Below, piece after piece: positions 44,505 through 53,292 of a DNA stretch of 64,000 nt (positions are counted from its first letter, which is position 1; each line of letters starts with the position of its first letter). The stretch spans positions 5,722,001 through 5,786,000 of the forward strand of contig NZ_CP045309.1 in the NCBI RefSeq assembly GCF_009671205.1, given 5' to 3'. Under the pieces are notes generated by a model. The model was not told the DNA's origin and did no database searches. It saw only the letters and a program-made list of their open reading frames with translations. The position numbers and the translations under genes are program-made. This stretch comes from Micromonospora terminaliae. Lineage in GTDB: Bacteria; Actinomycetota; Actinomycetes; Mycobacteriales; Micromonosporaceae.

Positions 44505-45587
44505 TCAGCGCAGGTGGATCGTGCGGAGCCGGCCGACCTCGGCCATCCGGCGCTCGGCGAGCCGGTCCGCGGCCACCGCCGGCGGGACGCCCTCGTCGTC
44601 GGCGAGGCGCAGGATCTCCCGGGTGGTGTCGAAGATCCGGGTGGCCCGCAGCTTGGCGCGCTCGAAGTTGAAGCCCTCGATCTCGTCGGCGACCTGGATC
44701 ACGCCGCCGGCGTTCACCACGTAGTCCGGCGTGTAGAGGATGCCGCGGTCGGCGAGGACCTTCTCGATGCCGGCGTGGGCGAGCTGGTTGTTGGCCGCTC
44801 CCGCGACCACCTTCGCGCGCAGCACCGGCACGGTGTCGTCGTTCAGCGCGCCGCCCAGAGCGCACGGGGCGTACACGTCGATGTCGGAGGCGACGAGGGC
44901 CGCGGTGTCGTCGACCAGGGTGACCTGCGGGTGGGTGGCGCGCACCCACTCCAGGGCCTTCGGGTTGACGTCGGTCGCCACGACCTCGGCGCCGTCCTCC
45001 AGGAGGTGGCCGGTCAGGTACTTGCCGACCTTGCCGAGGCCGGCCACGCCGACCCGCCGGCCGGCCAGCGTCGGGCTGCCCCAGACGTGCTCGGCGGCGG
45101 CCCGCATGCCCTGGAAGACGCCCCAGGCGGTGAGGACCGAGGAGTCGCCGGCACCGCCGTGCTCCACGCTGCGGCCGGTGACGTAGCGCGTCTCCCGGGC
45201 GATCACGTCCATGTCGGCGACGTAGGTGCCGACGTCGCAGGCGGTGTAGTAGCGCCCGGCCAGGGACTCCACGAAGCGGCCGTAGGCGCGCAGCAGCGCC
45301 TCGCTCTTGATCTGCTCCGGGTCACCCCAGATGACCGCCTTGCCGCCGCCGAGGTCGAGGCCGGCCAGGGCGTTCTTGTACGCCATGCCGCGCGAGAGGT
45401 CGAGCACGTCCGCGAGGGCGGCCTCCTCGTCGGCGTACGGGTAGAACCGGGTGCCGCCGAGCGCGGGGCCCAGCGCGGTGGAGTAGATCCCGATGATCGC
45501 CTTGAGCCCGGACTGCTTGTCCTGGCAGAACACGACCTGTTCGTGACCGGTGGATCCCGGGTCGTCGGTGCTGGCGAATACGCCCAT
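44505..45587 (-). CDS. vdh: Valine/leucine dehydrogenase (Glu/Leu/Phe/Val dehydrogenase family)
   Basis: 360 residues from an ATG with ACAGGAG upstream. NAD-dependent oxidative deamination of branched-chain amino acids. [45 protein letters not shown] carries the substrate and catalytic lysines; [25 protein letters not shown] is the Rossmann loop. The order vdh, hypothetical, bldC is known from Streptomyces, where the enzyme is called valine dehydrogenase. A TAATAT near 45672 could be part of its promoter. Confidence 0.93.
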   Translation of the reverse strand: MGVFASTDDPGSTGHEQVVFCQDKQSGLKAIIGIYSTALGPALGGTRFYPYADEEAALADVLDLSRGMAYKNALAGLDLGGGKAVIWGDPEQIKSEALLRAYGRFVESLAGRYYTACDVGTYVADMDVIARETRYVTGRSVEHGGAGDSSVLTAWGVFQGMRAAAEHVWGSPTLAGRRVGVAGLGKVGKYLTGHLLEDGAEVVATDVNPKALEWVRATHPQVTLVDDTAALVASDIDVYAPCALGGALNDDTVPVLRAKVVAGAANNQLAHAGIEKVLADRGILYTPDYVVNAGGVIQVADEIEGFNFERAKLRATRIFDTTREILRLADDEGVPPAVAADRLAERRMAEVGRLRTIHLR

Positions 45588-45760
45588 GGCTGGCTCCTGT
45601 GTCGGTGTGCGTCCTTGTGGGGCGCGGACCTGTTGGTACGCCGGCGGGATGGTGCCGGTGCTGCTGAGCCTAATATCGGCCGCAGCCGTACTGTCGCGCA
45701 CGTCACGGGGCCTCGTGGCGGCGGCTTCGGGGAAGTCCCGTCTCGTGGGAGGATCGCGCC

Positions 45761-46600
45761 GTGCCGTCGCTCTTCGCTTCATACCTGCGCGTGTACGAGC
45801 CGCTGACCGCCTTCGATCGCGACCGCCAGTCGTTCTGGCGCCGCTACGTCGACGAGGGCCGCGCGGTCGCCCCGCTGGAGGGGCCGGTCCGGCAGCGGAC
45901 CGCGGTGATCGAGGCGCTGGGCGCGGGCTGGACCCGGCTGCCCGACCTGCCCGACGAGGCGTACGTCCTGGAGACCGACGACACGCTGCTGGTCTGCCCC
46001 TGGAACCTGCGGATCCGGGTCGCCGAGGCGGCGCTGAGCGCCCGGGACGGGGTGCCCTCGGTGCTGGCCGACGCGTTCGTCCCGCCGGTCCTGGCCGGCC
46101 AGGCGAAGGTCGTGGTGGAGGACTGGCGCAGCGGGGCGCGGGTGCTGGAGCACGGCGTGCCCCGGGTGCACGAGCAGATCGCCACGTGGGGTGTGCCGCT
46201 GCGCTGGTTCGTGCTCTTCGACCCGCAGGAGCGGCACCTGGTGACCGAGCCGGAGCGGCGGGCGCTGCGCTACCGGACGGAGATCTCCAAGGCGCGCCGC
46301 CGCTCGTCCCGGGCGTTGTCGGTGCTGCGCAAGTCGGTCGGCGAGGCCCCGATCACCGAGGCGGTCGAGGAGGCCGCCCGCTGGCTGGAGGAGTTCCACC
46401 CGCGTTCGGTGGTGGAGCTGGACTACGGCGGCCTGGTGCAGCTGCTGCCCGACGACACGCTCGCCGCCGACGACTCGACCGAGCTGGTCGCGGCCGGGTT
46501 GGCCGGGCTCTCCCGGGGCGAGGCGGAGGACGCCTCGGCGGCGTACGACAAGCTGGTCGCCCGGTGGCGCGCCGTGCAGCTGCTGGAGCGCTGCAACTAG
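45761..46600 (+). CDS. Conserved actinobacterial hypothetical protein between vdh and bldC
   Basis: 279 residues from a GTG. Soluble, no signal peptide or known motif that I recognise. Visible features are an N-terminal [18 protein letters not shown], a basic helical patch ([20 protein letters not shown]) near residue 175, and a C-terminal helix. The gene holds the position of SCO4090 in the Streptomyces vdh-bldC block, so it is likely an old, conserved gene of unknown function, perhaps linked to development. Confidence 0.82.
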   Translation: MPSLFASYLRVYEPLTAFDRDRQSFWRRYVDEGRAVAPLEGPVRQRTAVIEALGAGWTRLPDLPDEAYVLETDDTLLVCPWNLRIRVAEAALSARDGVPSVLADAFVPPVLAGQAKVVVEDWRSGARVLEHGVPRVHEQIATWGVPLRWFVLFDPQERHLVTEPERRALRYRTEISKARRRSSRALSVLRKSVGEAPITEAVEEAARWLEEFHPRSVVELDYGGLVQLLPDDTLAADDSTELVAAGLAGLSRGEAEDASAAYDKLVARWRAVQLLERCN

Positions 46601-46702
46601 GGCCGGGTTTGCCCGGGTTGAGGCATCTCGATGCGAGAGTGTCTCGTAGTTGACGCATCACGACCCGTGATCATGAGTCCCATTAAGGTACTTTCTGCGG
46701 CG

Positions 46703-46720
46703 TAAAAGTCGTAAAAATCG
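46703..46720. promoter_or_regulatory. 9-bp-period AT-rich direct repeat upstream of bldC
   Basis: TAAAAGTCG and TAAAAATCG abut at 46703-46711 and 46712-46720. BldC proteins bind arrays of AT-rich direct repeats head to tail, so this may be an autoregulatory site. It stands out as an AT-rich patch in the 256-base gap before bldC. Confidence 0.45.
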
Positions 46721-46856
46721 GGCATGGTTCATCCGTCCGTCTAGGGACCTTCATCCGTTCGGCCCATGTCGGACATCGGGGACTAGCCGGACCATGGGAG
46801 ACGCGTCGGCCGGCGGGACCCCGGCCGATGTCTATACATGTGGAGGAGTGACCCCG

Positions 46857-47066
46857 ATGGCATCGCGAACGCACGAACCAGAGCCGCTACTCACACCGGC
46901 CGAGGTGGCGTCGATGTTCCGTGTCGACCCGAAGACGGTGACCCGGTGGGCCAAGGCTGGCAAGCTCAGCGCCATCCGGACCCTGGGCGGCCACCGCCGC
47001 TACCGCGAGTCGGAGGTTCGGGCCCTGCTGCAGGGGCAGATTCCCCAGCAGCGTCAGGGGGACTGA
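46857..47066 (+). CDS. bldC: Developmental regulator BldC (MerR-like winged helix)
   Basis: 69 residues from the ATG eight bases after GGAGGAG; a longer in-frame start at 46794 would not match the family N-terminus. EPLLTPAEVASMFRVDPKTVTRWAKAGKLSAIRTLGGHRRYRESEVRALL is nearly the Streptomyces BldC sequence. BldC is a small stand-alone DNA-binding domain that delays sporulation by binding direct repeats cooperatively. Confidence 0.97.
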   Translation: MASRTHEPEPLLTPAEVASMFRVDPKTVTRWAKAGKLSAIRTLGGHRRYRESEVRALLQGQIPQQRQGD

Positions 47067-47155
47067 GACCCGGACGTTTCTCAGGCGTTCCGAGCAGGGG
47101 CGGTGGGACGTCGCGACAGCGACGATCCGCCGCCCTCAATCGTTTCCGGGGCCGC

Positions 47156-47533
47156 TCAGTCGAGCACGATGCGCAGGCCCACGGTGCCGGCCTCGCCCCG
47201 GCGCAGCCGGCTGCCCAGCAGGCTCAGCCGGCCGATCAACCGGTACTTCTGCTTGAGCAGGCCCCGGATCCGCCGCGTCGACTCCGGGCCGCTGATCGTG
47301 GCGTGCCCCGGCACCGCCTCGCCGTGCGGCCGGCCGCGCACGTCGCACGGCGCCACCGTGACCCGGCCGTCGCGCCGGATCCGCTTCACCTTGCCGGAGT
47401 CCGACACCGTCCAGACCGCCAGCGCCTCGCCGTCGCGTACCGCCCACACCGGAGTCGGCACCGCCCGCCCGTCCTTGCGGAACGTGGTGAGCAGCACGTA
47501 CTTCTCCGCCGCCAGGCGATCCAGGTCTGTCAC
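47156..47533 (-). CDS. PPOX-class F420/FMN-dependent oxidoreductase family protein
   Basis: 125 residues from a GTG. YVLLTTFRKDGRAVPTPVWAVRDGEALAVWTVSDSGKVKRIRRDGRVTVAPCDVRG is the split-barrel PPOX pattern of actinobacterial flavin/deazaflavin proteins. Short proteins of this group use F420 or bind FMN or heme; which one cannot be told. Divergent from the methyltransferase, with an intercistronic-type repeat in between. Confidence 0.88.
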   Translation of the reverse strand: MTDLDRLAAEKYVLLTTFRKDGRAVPTPVWAVRDGEALAVWTVSDSGKVKRIRRDGRVTVAPCDVRGRPHGEAVPGHATISGPESTRRIRGLLKQKYRLIGRLSLLGSRLRRGEAGTVGLRIVLD

Positions 47534-47587
47534 GCCGCTCAGGATACGGCCGCGACAGCCAGGTGGAGCCCGGATAGCGTCATCGCC

Positions 47588-47650
47588 GTGAGCGCGAGGA
47601 GTGAGCCGGGTCTGCGAGCCCCGCAGCCGCGAACAGAGACAGCGCAGTGA
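47588..47650 (+). repeat. Intercistronic GTGA-to-GTGA repeat, copy 1
   Basis: A 63-base element starting GTGAGCGCGAGGAGTG and ending CAGTGA, the last four bases containing the methyltransferase GTG start. It reads as a 20-codon frame (VSARSEPGL...). Shares its first 16 bases exactly with copies at 49764 and 61032, and CGCGAAC further on. Here, unlike the other copies, no gene ends at its 5' edge. Confidence 0.85.
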
Positions 47651-48423
47651 ACGGGGAACCGACGATCGGCGACGTGTTCGGGGAGATGATCCGCGACGCG
47701 TACGCGGTCCGCACCGGGATCGGGCCCCGGCCCCTGGTCGGCGGGCGGCTGCCCCGGCCGGTCATCGAGATCATCGAACGCGACGACGGGCTGGTCAACG
47801 GGGCCCCCGCCGAGCACTATCTGGACCCGCCGGAGCACTGGCAGCCGTACGACCACCGGGCCGTGAACCGGGTGCACGGGCGGGTGCTCGACATCGGCGT
47901 CGGGGCCGGCCGGATCGCGTTGCACCTGCAGGAGCGCGGCGTGCCGGTCACCGGGCTGGACACCTCGGCCGGGGCGCTGCGGGTCAGCCGGCACCGGGGC
48001 GTACGCGACCTGGTGCTCGGCTCCGTGGACGAGCACGTCGCCGACGGCCGGCGGTACGACACGTTCCTGCTGCTCGGCAACAACCTGGGGCTGTTCGAGG
48101 GACGGGAGCGGGCCCCCGCGCTGCTGGCCGCGCTCGCCGCGCTGGCCCGCCCCGGCGCGCAGATCATCGCCCACGGCACCGACCCGTACGGCACCACCGA
48201 CCCGGTGCACACCGGCTACCACGAGTTGAACCGGCGGCGGGGTCGGCTCGGCGGGCAGCTCCGGCTGCGGCTGCGCTACCGGCTGCTCGGCACCGAGTGG
48301 TTCGACTATCTGGTGTGCTCGGTCGAGGAGTTCGCCGAGCTGGTCCACGGCTCGCCGTGGCGACTGGCCGACGTGGACGACCGGGACCACCCGTACTACC
48401 TGGCCACGCTGCGACTGGCCTGA
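47647..48423 (+). CDS. Class I SAM-dependent methyltransferase
   Basis: 258 residues from a GTG inside the end of the repeat. Motif I is VLDIGVGAGRIALHLQERGVPVTGLDTSAGALRVSRHRG; acidic residue and GNNLGLFEG regions follow. A C-terminal segment (GTEWFDYLVCSVEEFAELV) is typical of a small actinobacterial group. Substrate unknown; no nearby biosynthetic partner. Confidence 0.85.
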   Translation: MNGEPTIGDVFGEMIRDAYAVRTGIGPRPLVGGRLPRPVIEIIERDDGLVNGAPAEHYLDPPEHWQPYDHRAVNRVHGRVLDIGVGAGRIALHLQERGVPVTGLDTSAGALRVSRHRGVRDLVLGSVDEHVADGRRYDTFLLLGNNLGLFEGRERAPALLAALAALARPGAQIIAHGTDPYGTTDPVHTGYHELNRRRGRLGGQLRLRLRYRLLGTEWFDYLVCSVEEFAELVHGSPWRLADVDDRDHPYYLATLRLA

Positions 48424-48424
48424 G

Positions 48425-48452
48425 GCCGGCGGGCACCGGAGGCGCCCGCCGG
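48425..48452. terminator. Bidirectional terminator hairpin
   Basis: GCCGGCGGGC and GCCCGCCGGC form perfect 10-bp arms between convergent stops at 48423 and 48461. Confidence 0.8.
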
Positions 48453-48460
48453 CGCGCCCG

Positions 48461-48748
48461 TCAGACCTGCACGGTGGGGGTGGTCTGCTCCGGGGGCAGG
48501 CCGCCGTCGCCGTCGACCACCTCGTCCGGGGTGCCGTCCTCGTCGATGTCGACCATGGTGATGTCCACCTTGCCGTCGCCGTCGGTGTCGAACTGGAACA
48601 GGTCGGCCTTCCCGTCGCCGTCGGTGTCCACCACCCAGACGTCGGTCTTCCCGTCGTTGTTGGTGTCCGCGCGGAGCAGGTCCACCCGCTCGTCGCCGCG
48701 GGTCTCCACGGTCTCGGTGCTCTCCGCGCTCTCCGGTGCCTGGCTCAT
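48461..48748 (-). CDS. Small acidic protein with four DxDxDG calcium-binding-like repeats
   Basis: 95 residues from an ATG with GGGAAGGA upstream. The centre holds DTNNDGKTDVW, DTDGDGKADLF, DTDGDGKVDIT and DIDEDGTPDEV, each spaced 11-13 residues, like EF-hand, dockerin or thrombospondin type-3 loops. No signal peptide is seen, so the protein is probably cytoplasmic, which is unusual for such repeats. Function unknown; a calcium buffer or sensor is a guess from the motif. Confidence 0.78.
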   Translation of the reverse strand: MSQAPESAESTETVETRGDERVDLLRADTNNDGKTDVWVVDTDGDGKADLFQFDTDGDGKVDITMVDIDEDGTPDEVVDGDGGLPPEQTTPTVQV

Positions 48749-48909
48749 CTCGATCCTTCCCTCGGCGTTGACGGCCGTCTGTACCCGATCCGGCGCGCCC
48801 CCACGCATGCCCCCGGGCCCGGCCCTGCATAGGGTCGCATCCAGGAACCAGCGGACGGTCCGGCGCGGCGGAGACCCCGCCCGTCACCGGCCGCGGCGGA
48901 GGGACATCG

Positions 48910-49767
48910 ATGAGTGGTCGTTTTGTGGTCGTCGGGGCCGGGACCATGGGCCTCGGCATCGCGTACGTGGCGGCCGGCGCCGGCTACGCGGTCGAGCTGG
49001 TCGAGGTGGACGCGGCGCGCGGCGCGGACGCGGTGCGGCGGCTCGGTGAGCTGTGGGACCGTGGCGTGCAGCGCGGCAAGCTGACCGCCGAGGCGGCGAC
49101 GGAGAACCGCGAGCGGGTCATTCTGCGGGCCGGGCTCGCCGAGGTGGCCGAGGGCCCCGACGTGATCGTGGAGGCGGTCCCCGAGCGGCTCGACCTGAAG
49201 CGGGCCGTGCTCCGCGACGCGGAGGGCCGCCGGCCCGTCCTGCTGGGCAGCAACACCTCCAGCATCCCCATCGCCGAGCTGGCCGAGGGGCTGGAGCGGC
49301 CGGCCGGCTTCCTCGGGCTGCACTTCTTCAACCCGGTCTGGGTCATGGCCCTGCTCGAGGTCGTGGTCGGACCGGCCACCGCGCCGGAGACCACCGAGGC
49401 GGCCGTCGCGCTCGCCGGCCGCCTGGGCAAGGACCCCGTCGTGGTACGTGACCTGCCCGGCTTCGCCACGTCGCGGCTCGGCGTGACGCTCGGCCTGGAG
49501 GCGATCCGGATGGTCGCCGACGGGGTGGCCAGCCCCGCCGACATCGACAAGGCCATGGTGCTCGGCTACCGGCACCCGGTCGGCCCGCTGGAGCTGACCG
49601 ACCTGGTCGGGCTGGACGTCCGGCTCGACATCGCCCGCACCCTCCAGGCCGCGTACGGGGACCGGTTCGCGCCGCCGCCGCTGCTGGAGGAGATGGTGGC
49701 CGCCGGCCGGCTGGGCAAGAAGTCGGGCCAGGGCTTCTACACCTGGGAAGGCGGGGTCAAGCAGTGA
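48910..49767 (+). CDS. 3-hydroxyacyl-CoA dehydrogenase
   Basis: 285 residues. NAD-dependent oxidation of 3-hydroxyacyl-CoA, in the PaaH/Hbd/FadB2 group. FVVVGAGTMGLGIAYVAAGAGYAVELVEVD is the Rossmann motif; SNTSSIPIAELA and LGLHFFNPVWVMALLEVV carry the catalytic Ser/His and DPVVVRDLPGFATSRL the Asn-equivalent region. The C-terminal domain ends GKKSGQGFYTWE. Coupled to the enoyl-CoA hydratase through the intercistronic repeat that starts on its stop codon. Confidence 0.94.
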   Translation: MSGRFVVVGAGTMGLGIAYVAAGAGYAVELVEVDAARGADAVRRLGELWDRGVQRGKLTAEAATENRERVILRAGLAEVAEGPDVIVEAVPERLDLKRAVLRDAEGRRPVLLGSNTSSIPIAELAEGLERPAGFLGLHFFNPVWVMALLEVVVGPATAPETTEAAVALAGRLGKDPVVVRDLPGFATSRLGVTLGLEAIRMVADGVASPADIDKAMVLGYRHPVGPLELTDLVGLDVRLDIARTLQAAYGDRFAPPPLLEEMVAAGRLGKKSGQGFYTWEGGVKQ

Positions 49768-49823
49768 GCGCGAGGAGTGAGCTTGCGAGCTCCGCAGTCG
49801 CGAACGAAGGGCGGGCACAGTGA
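49764..49823 (+). repeat. Intercistronic GTGA-to-GTGA repeat, copy 2
   Basis: A 60-base element. Its GTGA start contains the stop of the 3-hydroxyacyl-CoA dehydrogenase gene, and its GTGA end contains the start of the enoyl-CoA hydratase gene. It reads as a 19-codon frame (VSARSELASS...). Near the 3' end, GAACGAAGG gives a ribosome binding site. Confidence 0.87.
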
Positions 49824-50563
49824 GCGGGCTGCGGATCGAGGAGCTGCCGGACCGGCTGGTGGTCACCCTGGACCGGCCGGAGAAGCGCAACGCGATCGAC
49901 GCGGACCTGATCGGCGAGCTGCACGCGGTCTGCGCGGAGCTGGAGGCACGGCCCCGGCTGCTGCTGCTCACCGGCGGGACGGACGGCATCTTCGCCGGTG
50001 GCGCGGACATCGCCCAGCTCCGGGAACGCGGCCGGCTGGACGCGTTGGCCGCCATCAACCAGGCGGCCTTCGCCCGGATCCGGGCGCTGCCGATGCCCAC
50101 CGTGGCCGCCGTGGACGGCCCGGCGCTGGGCGGCGGCGCCGAGCTGGCGTACGCCTGTGATCTGCGGGTGTGCACGGCGCGTGCGGTGTTCGGCCAGCCC
50201 GAGGTGCGGCTGGGCATCCTGGCCGGCGCCGGTGCGACCTACCGGCTGCCGGCGCTGATCGGCGAGGCCCGGGCCAAGGAACTGCTCTTCACGGGCCGGC
50301 GGGTGGACGCCGACGAGGCGCTGCGGATCGGGCTGGTCAACCGGGTGGTGGCCGAGTCGGCGGAGCTGCTGCCCACCGCGCACGGGCTGCTCGACGAGAT
50401 GGCCAAGGGCTCGGCGCTGGCGCTGCGGCTGACCAAGCTGGCGGTGGACGCGCCGGCCGCCGCGCACCCGCAGCTCGACCTGCTCAGCCAGGCGGTCCTC
50501 TTCGAGGACGAGGAGAAGCACCGGCGGATGACCGAGTTCCTGGAGCGGCGCCGCTCCCGCTGA
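49820..50563 (+). CDS. Enoyl-CoA hydratase/isomerase
   Basis: 247 residues from a GTG in the repeat. Crotonase fold. FAGGADIAQL forms the oxyanion-hole start; GPALGGGAELAYACDLRV and FGQPEVRLGILAGAGATYRLP carry both catalytic glutamates of true hydratases. With the dehydrogenase it would supply two consecutive beta-oxidation steps. Confidence 0.94.
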   Translation: MSGLRIEELPDRLVVTLDRPEKRNAIDADLIGELHAVCAELEARPRLLLLTGGTDGIFAGGADIAQLRERGRLDALAAINQAAFARIRALPMPTVAAVDGPALGGGAELAYACDLRVCTARAVFGQPEVRLGILAGAGATYRLPALIGEARAKELLFTGRRVDADEALRIGLVNRVVAESAELLPTAHGLLDEMAKGSALALRLTKLAVDAPAAAHPQLDLLSQAVLFEDEEKHRRMTEFLERRRSR

Positions 50564-50572
50564 CCGGCGGAC

Positions 50573-50613
50573 ACGACGAGGGCCGCACCGGTTCCCGGTG
50601 CGGCCCTCGTCGT
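50573..50613. terminator. Strong bidirectional terminator hairpin
   Basis: Perfect 19-bp arms (50573-50591 and 50595-50613) with a three-base loop, between convergent stops at 50563 and 50618. Confidence 0.92.
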
Positions 50614-50617
50614 CGTC

Positions 50618-51967
50618 TCAGTTCCGGATCTGCACCCCGGCGTCGGCCAGCGCGGTGATCACCCGCGCCGACTCACCGAAGCCGATCACCAGCACGGCGT
50701 CCGCCCCGTAGTCCTTGATCTCCCTGGCCCCGGCGGAGAAGTCCACCGGCGGCGGCGACGTGCCCTCCGGGGGCATGTAGGAGAGCAGCTTGACCTTGTC
50801 GGCGCCCATGCCGGCCCGCTCCAGCTCGGAGCGGACGTTCTCCTGGAGGCCCTCGCCGTAGGAGTCCTTCCGGGCGACGATCGCGATCTTGTGCGGTCCG
50901 TCGCGCATTATCACGTCGGCCAACGCCCGGCCCTGGAGGCTGTCCGGCGGCGCGGTGCGGAAGTAGAGGCCCTTGTCATCCACCGTGCTCAGCCCGGCGT
51001 CGGTGTTCGACGGGGAGAAGAGGATCCGGCCGGCGGCCACCACGTCGGGCAGCACGGCCCGGGAGATGCCCGAGGCGCCGGCGCCGATGATGACGTGCGC
51101 GCCCTGCTGGACGTGCGCGGCCACCGTCGCCTTCGCCACCTTCGGGTCGGTGCCGTCGTCACCCTCGATCCAGACCACCGGCTCGCCGAGCGCGCCGCCC
51201 GCCGCGTTGATCTCGCGGATCGCCAGCGCCGCGCCGGCCGCCATCGGCGGGTACGCCAGGGCCAGGTCACCGGTCTTCGGCAGCAGCCCGCCGAGCACCA
51301 GCGGGGAGCCGTCGTCCTTGTAGGACTTGGCCGGACGCGACTTCTTGCCCCGCGGCGGCGCCTTGGTGCTCGCGCCCGACTCGTCGCCGGCGCCGACGAA
51401 CTCGGTCTTGCCGTCATCGATCTGCCGGTTGTCGAAGTGCAGGGTGGCGTAGCTGGCGGTGGCCGGCTCGCCGACGTCGGTGAAACCGGCCCGGTTCAGC
51501 GACACCCCGCGGTACTCGATGTCCTCGCCCGCGCGGGCGAGCTGGAGGCAGGCGGTCACCTCCTCGCAGCGCTGGCCACCGGTGGTCACCCCGACGATCT
51601 GCTTGGCGATCTCGCCCGGCTCGGTCGTGCCCGCGAGCTGGGCGGCCAGCGCGCTTATCACGATCGCGTCGTAGGTCTCCGCCGCGTACAGGTAGTCCTT
51701 GAGCTTCGGGTCTACGGTGCGTAGTTGATCCTTGAAGCTCTCGGGCAGCGGCGTGAGCGGCGTGGTGCCCTTCATGCCGTTGAGAAGGTCCGCGCGGTCC
51801 TTCAGCTCGTCGGCGTACGAGTTGAGCATGTTGCCGTCGGTGCCGTAGAGGCGGACCTGGGTGGTGGCCGCCTCCTCGGGCTTTTCGCTCCCGCAGGCGC
51901 TGGTGGCGAGCAGGAGCGCCGCGCAGGCCGTGGACAGGGCCGCACGCGACGCGCGAGATCTGAGCAT
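50618..51967 (-). CDS. Branched-chain-type ABC substrate-binding lipoprotein, apparently circularly permuted
   Basis: 449 residues. The signal peptide ends in a lipobox (LLLATSAC). The sequence order is unusual: residues about 36-180 (RLYGTDGNMLNSYADEL, YAAETYDAIVISALAAQLAG, CLQLARAGEDIEYRGVSL) are what normally forms the C-terminal third of this family. A Lys/Pro linker follows (about 181-219). Residues 220-449 (LVLGGLLPKTGDLALAYPPM, GLYFRTAPPDSLQGRALADV, ADAVLVIGFGESARVITAL) are what is normally N-terminal. The protein ends where a normal one would go on to RLYGTDG. No permease genes are adjacent. Confidence 0.85.
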   Translation of the reverse strand: MLRSRASRAALSTACAALLLATSACGSEKPEEAATTQVRLYGTDGNMLNSYADELKDRADLLNGMKGTTPLTPLPESFKDQLRTVDPKLKDYLYAAETYDAIVISALAAQLAGTTEPGEIAKQIVGVTTGGQRCEEVTACLQLARAGEDIEYRGVSLNRAGFTDVGEPATASYATLHFDNRQIDDGKTEFVGAGDESGASTKAPPRGKKSRPAKSYKDDGSPLVLGGLLPKTGDLALAYPPMAAGAALAIREINAAGGALGEPVVWIEGDDGTDPKVAKATVAAHVQQGAHVIIGAGASGISRAVLPDVVAAGRILFSPSNTDAGLSTVDDKGLYFRTAPPDSLQGRALADVIMRDGPHKIAIVARKDSYGEGLQENVRSELERAGMGADKVKLLSYMPPEGTSPPPVDFSAGAREIKDYGADAVLVIGFGESARVITALADAGVQIRN

Positions 51968-52133
51968 TGTCGTCCTTCCTCCGGCGAGGGTCCGCTGCGC
52001 ACACTAGCGTGCCGACGCGGAGCGCGGGACCGTGGAGGTCCGTCCGTCGGCACCCCGACTGCCGGTATCACTCTGTGTGATTGCCGGGCTGTTCCGGGGT
52101 CACCGCTTGACCTCCGGAACTACTGTTCGGCAG

Positions 52134-52535
52134 GTGACCGACGAAGCACAGCAGACGCTGGACGATGCGACCGCCGTGCTCCGCTCGGCGCTGGCCGGGG
52201 ACGGCGCCGGCGTGGTGGGCACCTTCGACGCCGTGGTGGACCGCTCGGGGCTGGCCGGCGCGTACGGGGTGGCCTGGTGCCTGGCCGCCACCATGCTCGG
52301 CGACGACGCGCCCGGAGGTGGGGCAGCGCTCGACTTCCCCGGCATCGACCAGGCCGACTACGACACCCGGTGGGTGGCCCGCTTCGTGAGCGCGTACGCC
52401 AACGACGACGCCGACACCGGCGAGGCGCTGTTCGGGGCCGCGGCGGCCGACGGGCTGCTGCCCGACTGCCTGCTCACCCTCGCCGGTTCGACGGTCGCGA
52501 CGCTGCGCAGCCGCGTCGAGCCGACCGACCTGTGA
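52134..52535 (+). CDS. Small acidic hypothetical protein
   Basis: 133 residues from a GTG with a weak ribosome binding site (CGGCAG). Soluble, helical and acidic (DADTGEALFGAAAADGLLPDCLLTL); no motif recognised. It starts 12 bases before nothing else of note and ends 12 bases upstream of the DUF2786 gene, with which it may be co-transcribed. Confidence 0.7.
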   Translation: MTDEAQQTLDDATAVLRSALAGDGAGVVGTFDAVVDRSGLAGAYGVAWCLAATMLGDDAPGGGAALDFPGIDQADYDTRWVARFVSAYANDDADTGEALFGAAAADGLLPDCLLTLAGSTVATLRSRVEPTDL

Positions 52536-52547
52536 TAGCTCTGGTGC

Positions 52548-53255
52548 ATGTCCGAGGCGATGCTGAGCAAGGTCCGCAAGCTGCTCGCCCAGGCCGAGGA
52601 CTCGGCCTGCACGCCCGCCGAGTCGGCCGCCTTCATGGAAAAGGCCACCGAGCTGATCGCGCGCTACGGCGTCGACCGGGCGCTGCTCGCCGCGCGGGAG
52701 CCGGCCACCGACCCGGTCGGTGACCGGGTGGTCGAGGTGGTCGCCCCGTACGCCCGGGAAAAGGCCGGCCTGCTCGCGGCCGTCGCCGACCCGCTGCGTT
52801 GCCGCTGCGTGCGCCGCCGGCAGGGCAGCGGCTTCGACCTGCACCTGTTCGGCTTCGCCAGTGACCTGGAACGGGTGGAGCTGCTCTTCACCTCGCTGCT
52901 CGTCCAGGCCGCGCACGGGCTCGCCGGCACCGCCGTACCGGCCGGGGAGCATCCGGCCGCCTTCCGGCGCACCTGGCTGGCCGGCTTCGCGCACGTGGTC
53001 GCCGAACGGCTGCGGACGGCCGAGGCGGGCGCGGCGGCCGAGTCCGGGGCGCCGTCGGTGGCGCTGGTGCTCGCCGACCGCACCGACCGGGTCCAGCGGC
53101 GGCTCGCCGAGGTGTACCCGCGGCTGCGTACCGCCCCGCGCCGCCGGCTCGCGGGCAGCGGCTTCGATCCGGGCGCGGCCGCGGGTCGCCGGGCCGACCT
53201 CGGCGGTACCGGCGTGACCGGCGCCGGGACGAGGGCGCGCAGCATCGGCGGCTGA
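52548..53255 (+). CDS. DUF2786 domain protein
   Basis: 235 residues. The N-terminal MLSKVRKLLAQAEDSACTPAESAAFMEKATELIARYGVDRALLA is the DUF2786 signature, an about 40-residue helical domain also seen in phage and mobile-element proteins. The middle (FDLHLFGFASDLERVELLFTSLLVQA, FRRTWLAGFAHVVAERL) is the usual companion region. Basic C-terminus with Gly/Arg repeats, possibly nucleic-acid binding. Function unknown. Confidence 0.9.
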   Translation: MSEAMLSKVRKLLAQAEDSACTPAESAAFMEKATELIARYGVDRALLAAREPATDPVGDRVVEVVAPYAREKAGLLAAVADPLRCRCVRRRQGSGFDLHLFGFASDLERVELLFTSLLVQAAHGLAGTAVPAGEHPAAFRRTWLAGFAHVVAERLRTAEAGAAAESGAPSVALVLADRTDRVQRRLAEVYPRLRTAPRRRLAGSGFDPGAAAGRRADLGGTGVTGAGTRARSIGG

Positions 53256-53292
53256 ACCCTCGGCCGTGGCCGGCTCTTGCGGCCGCCCCTGG

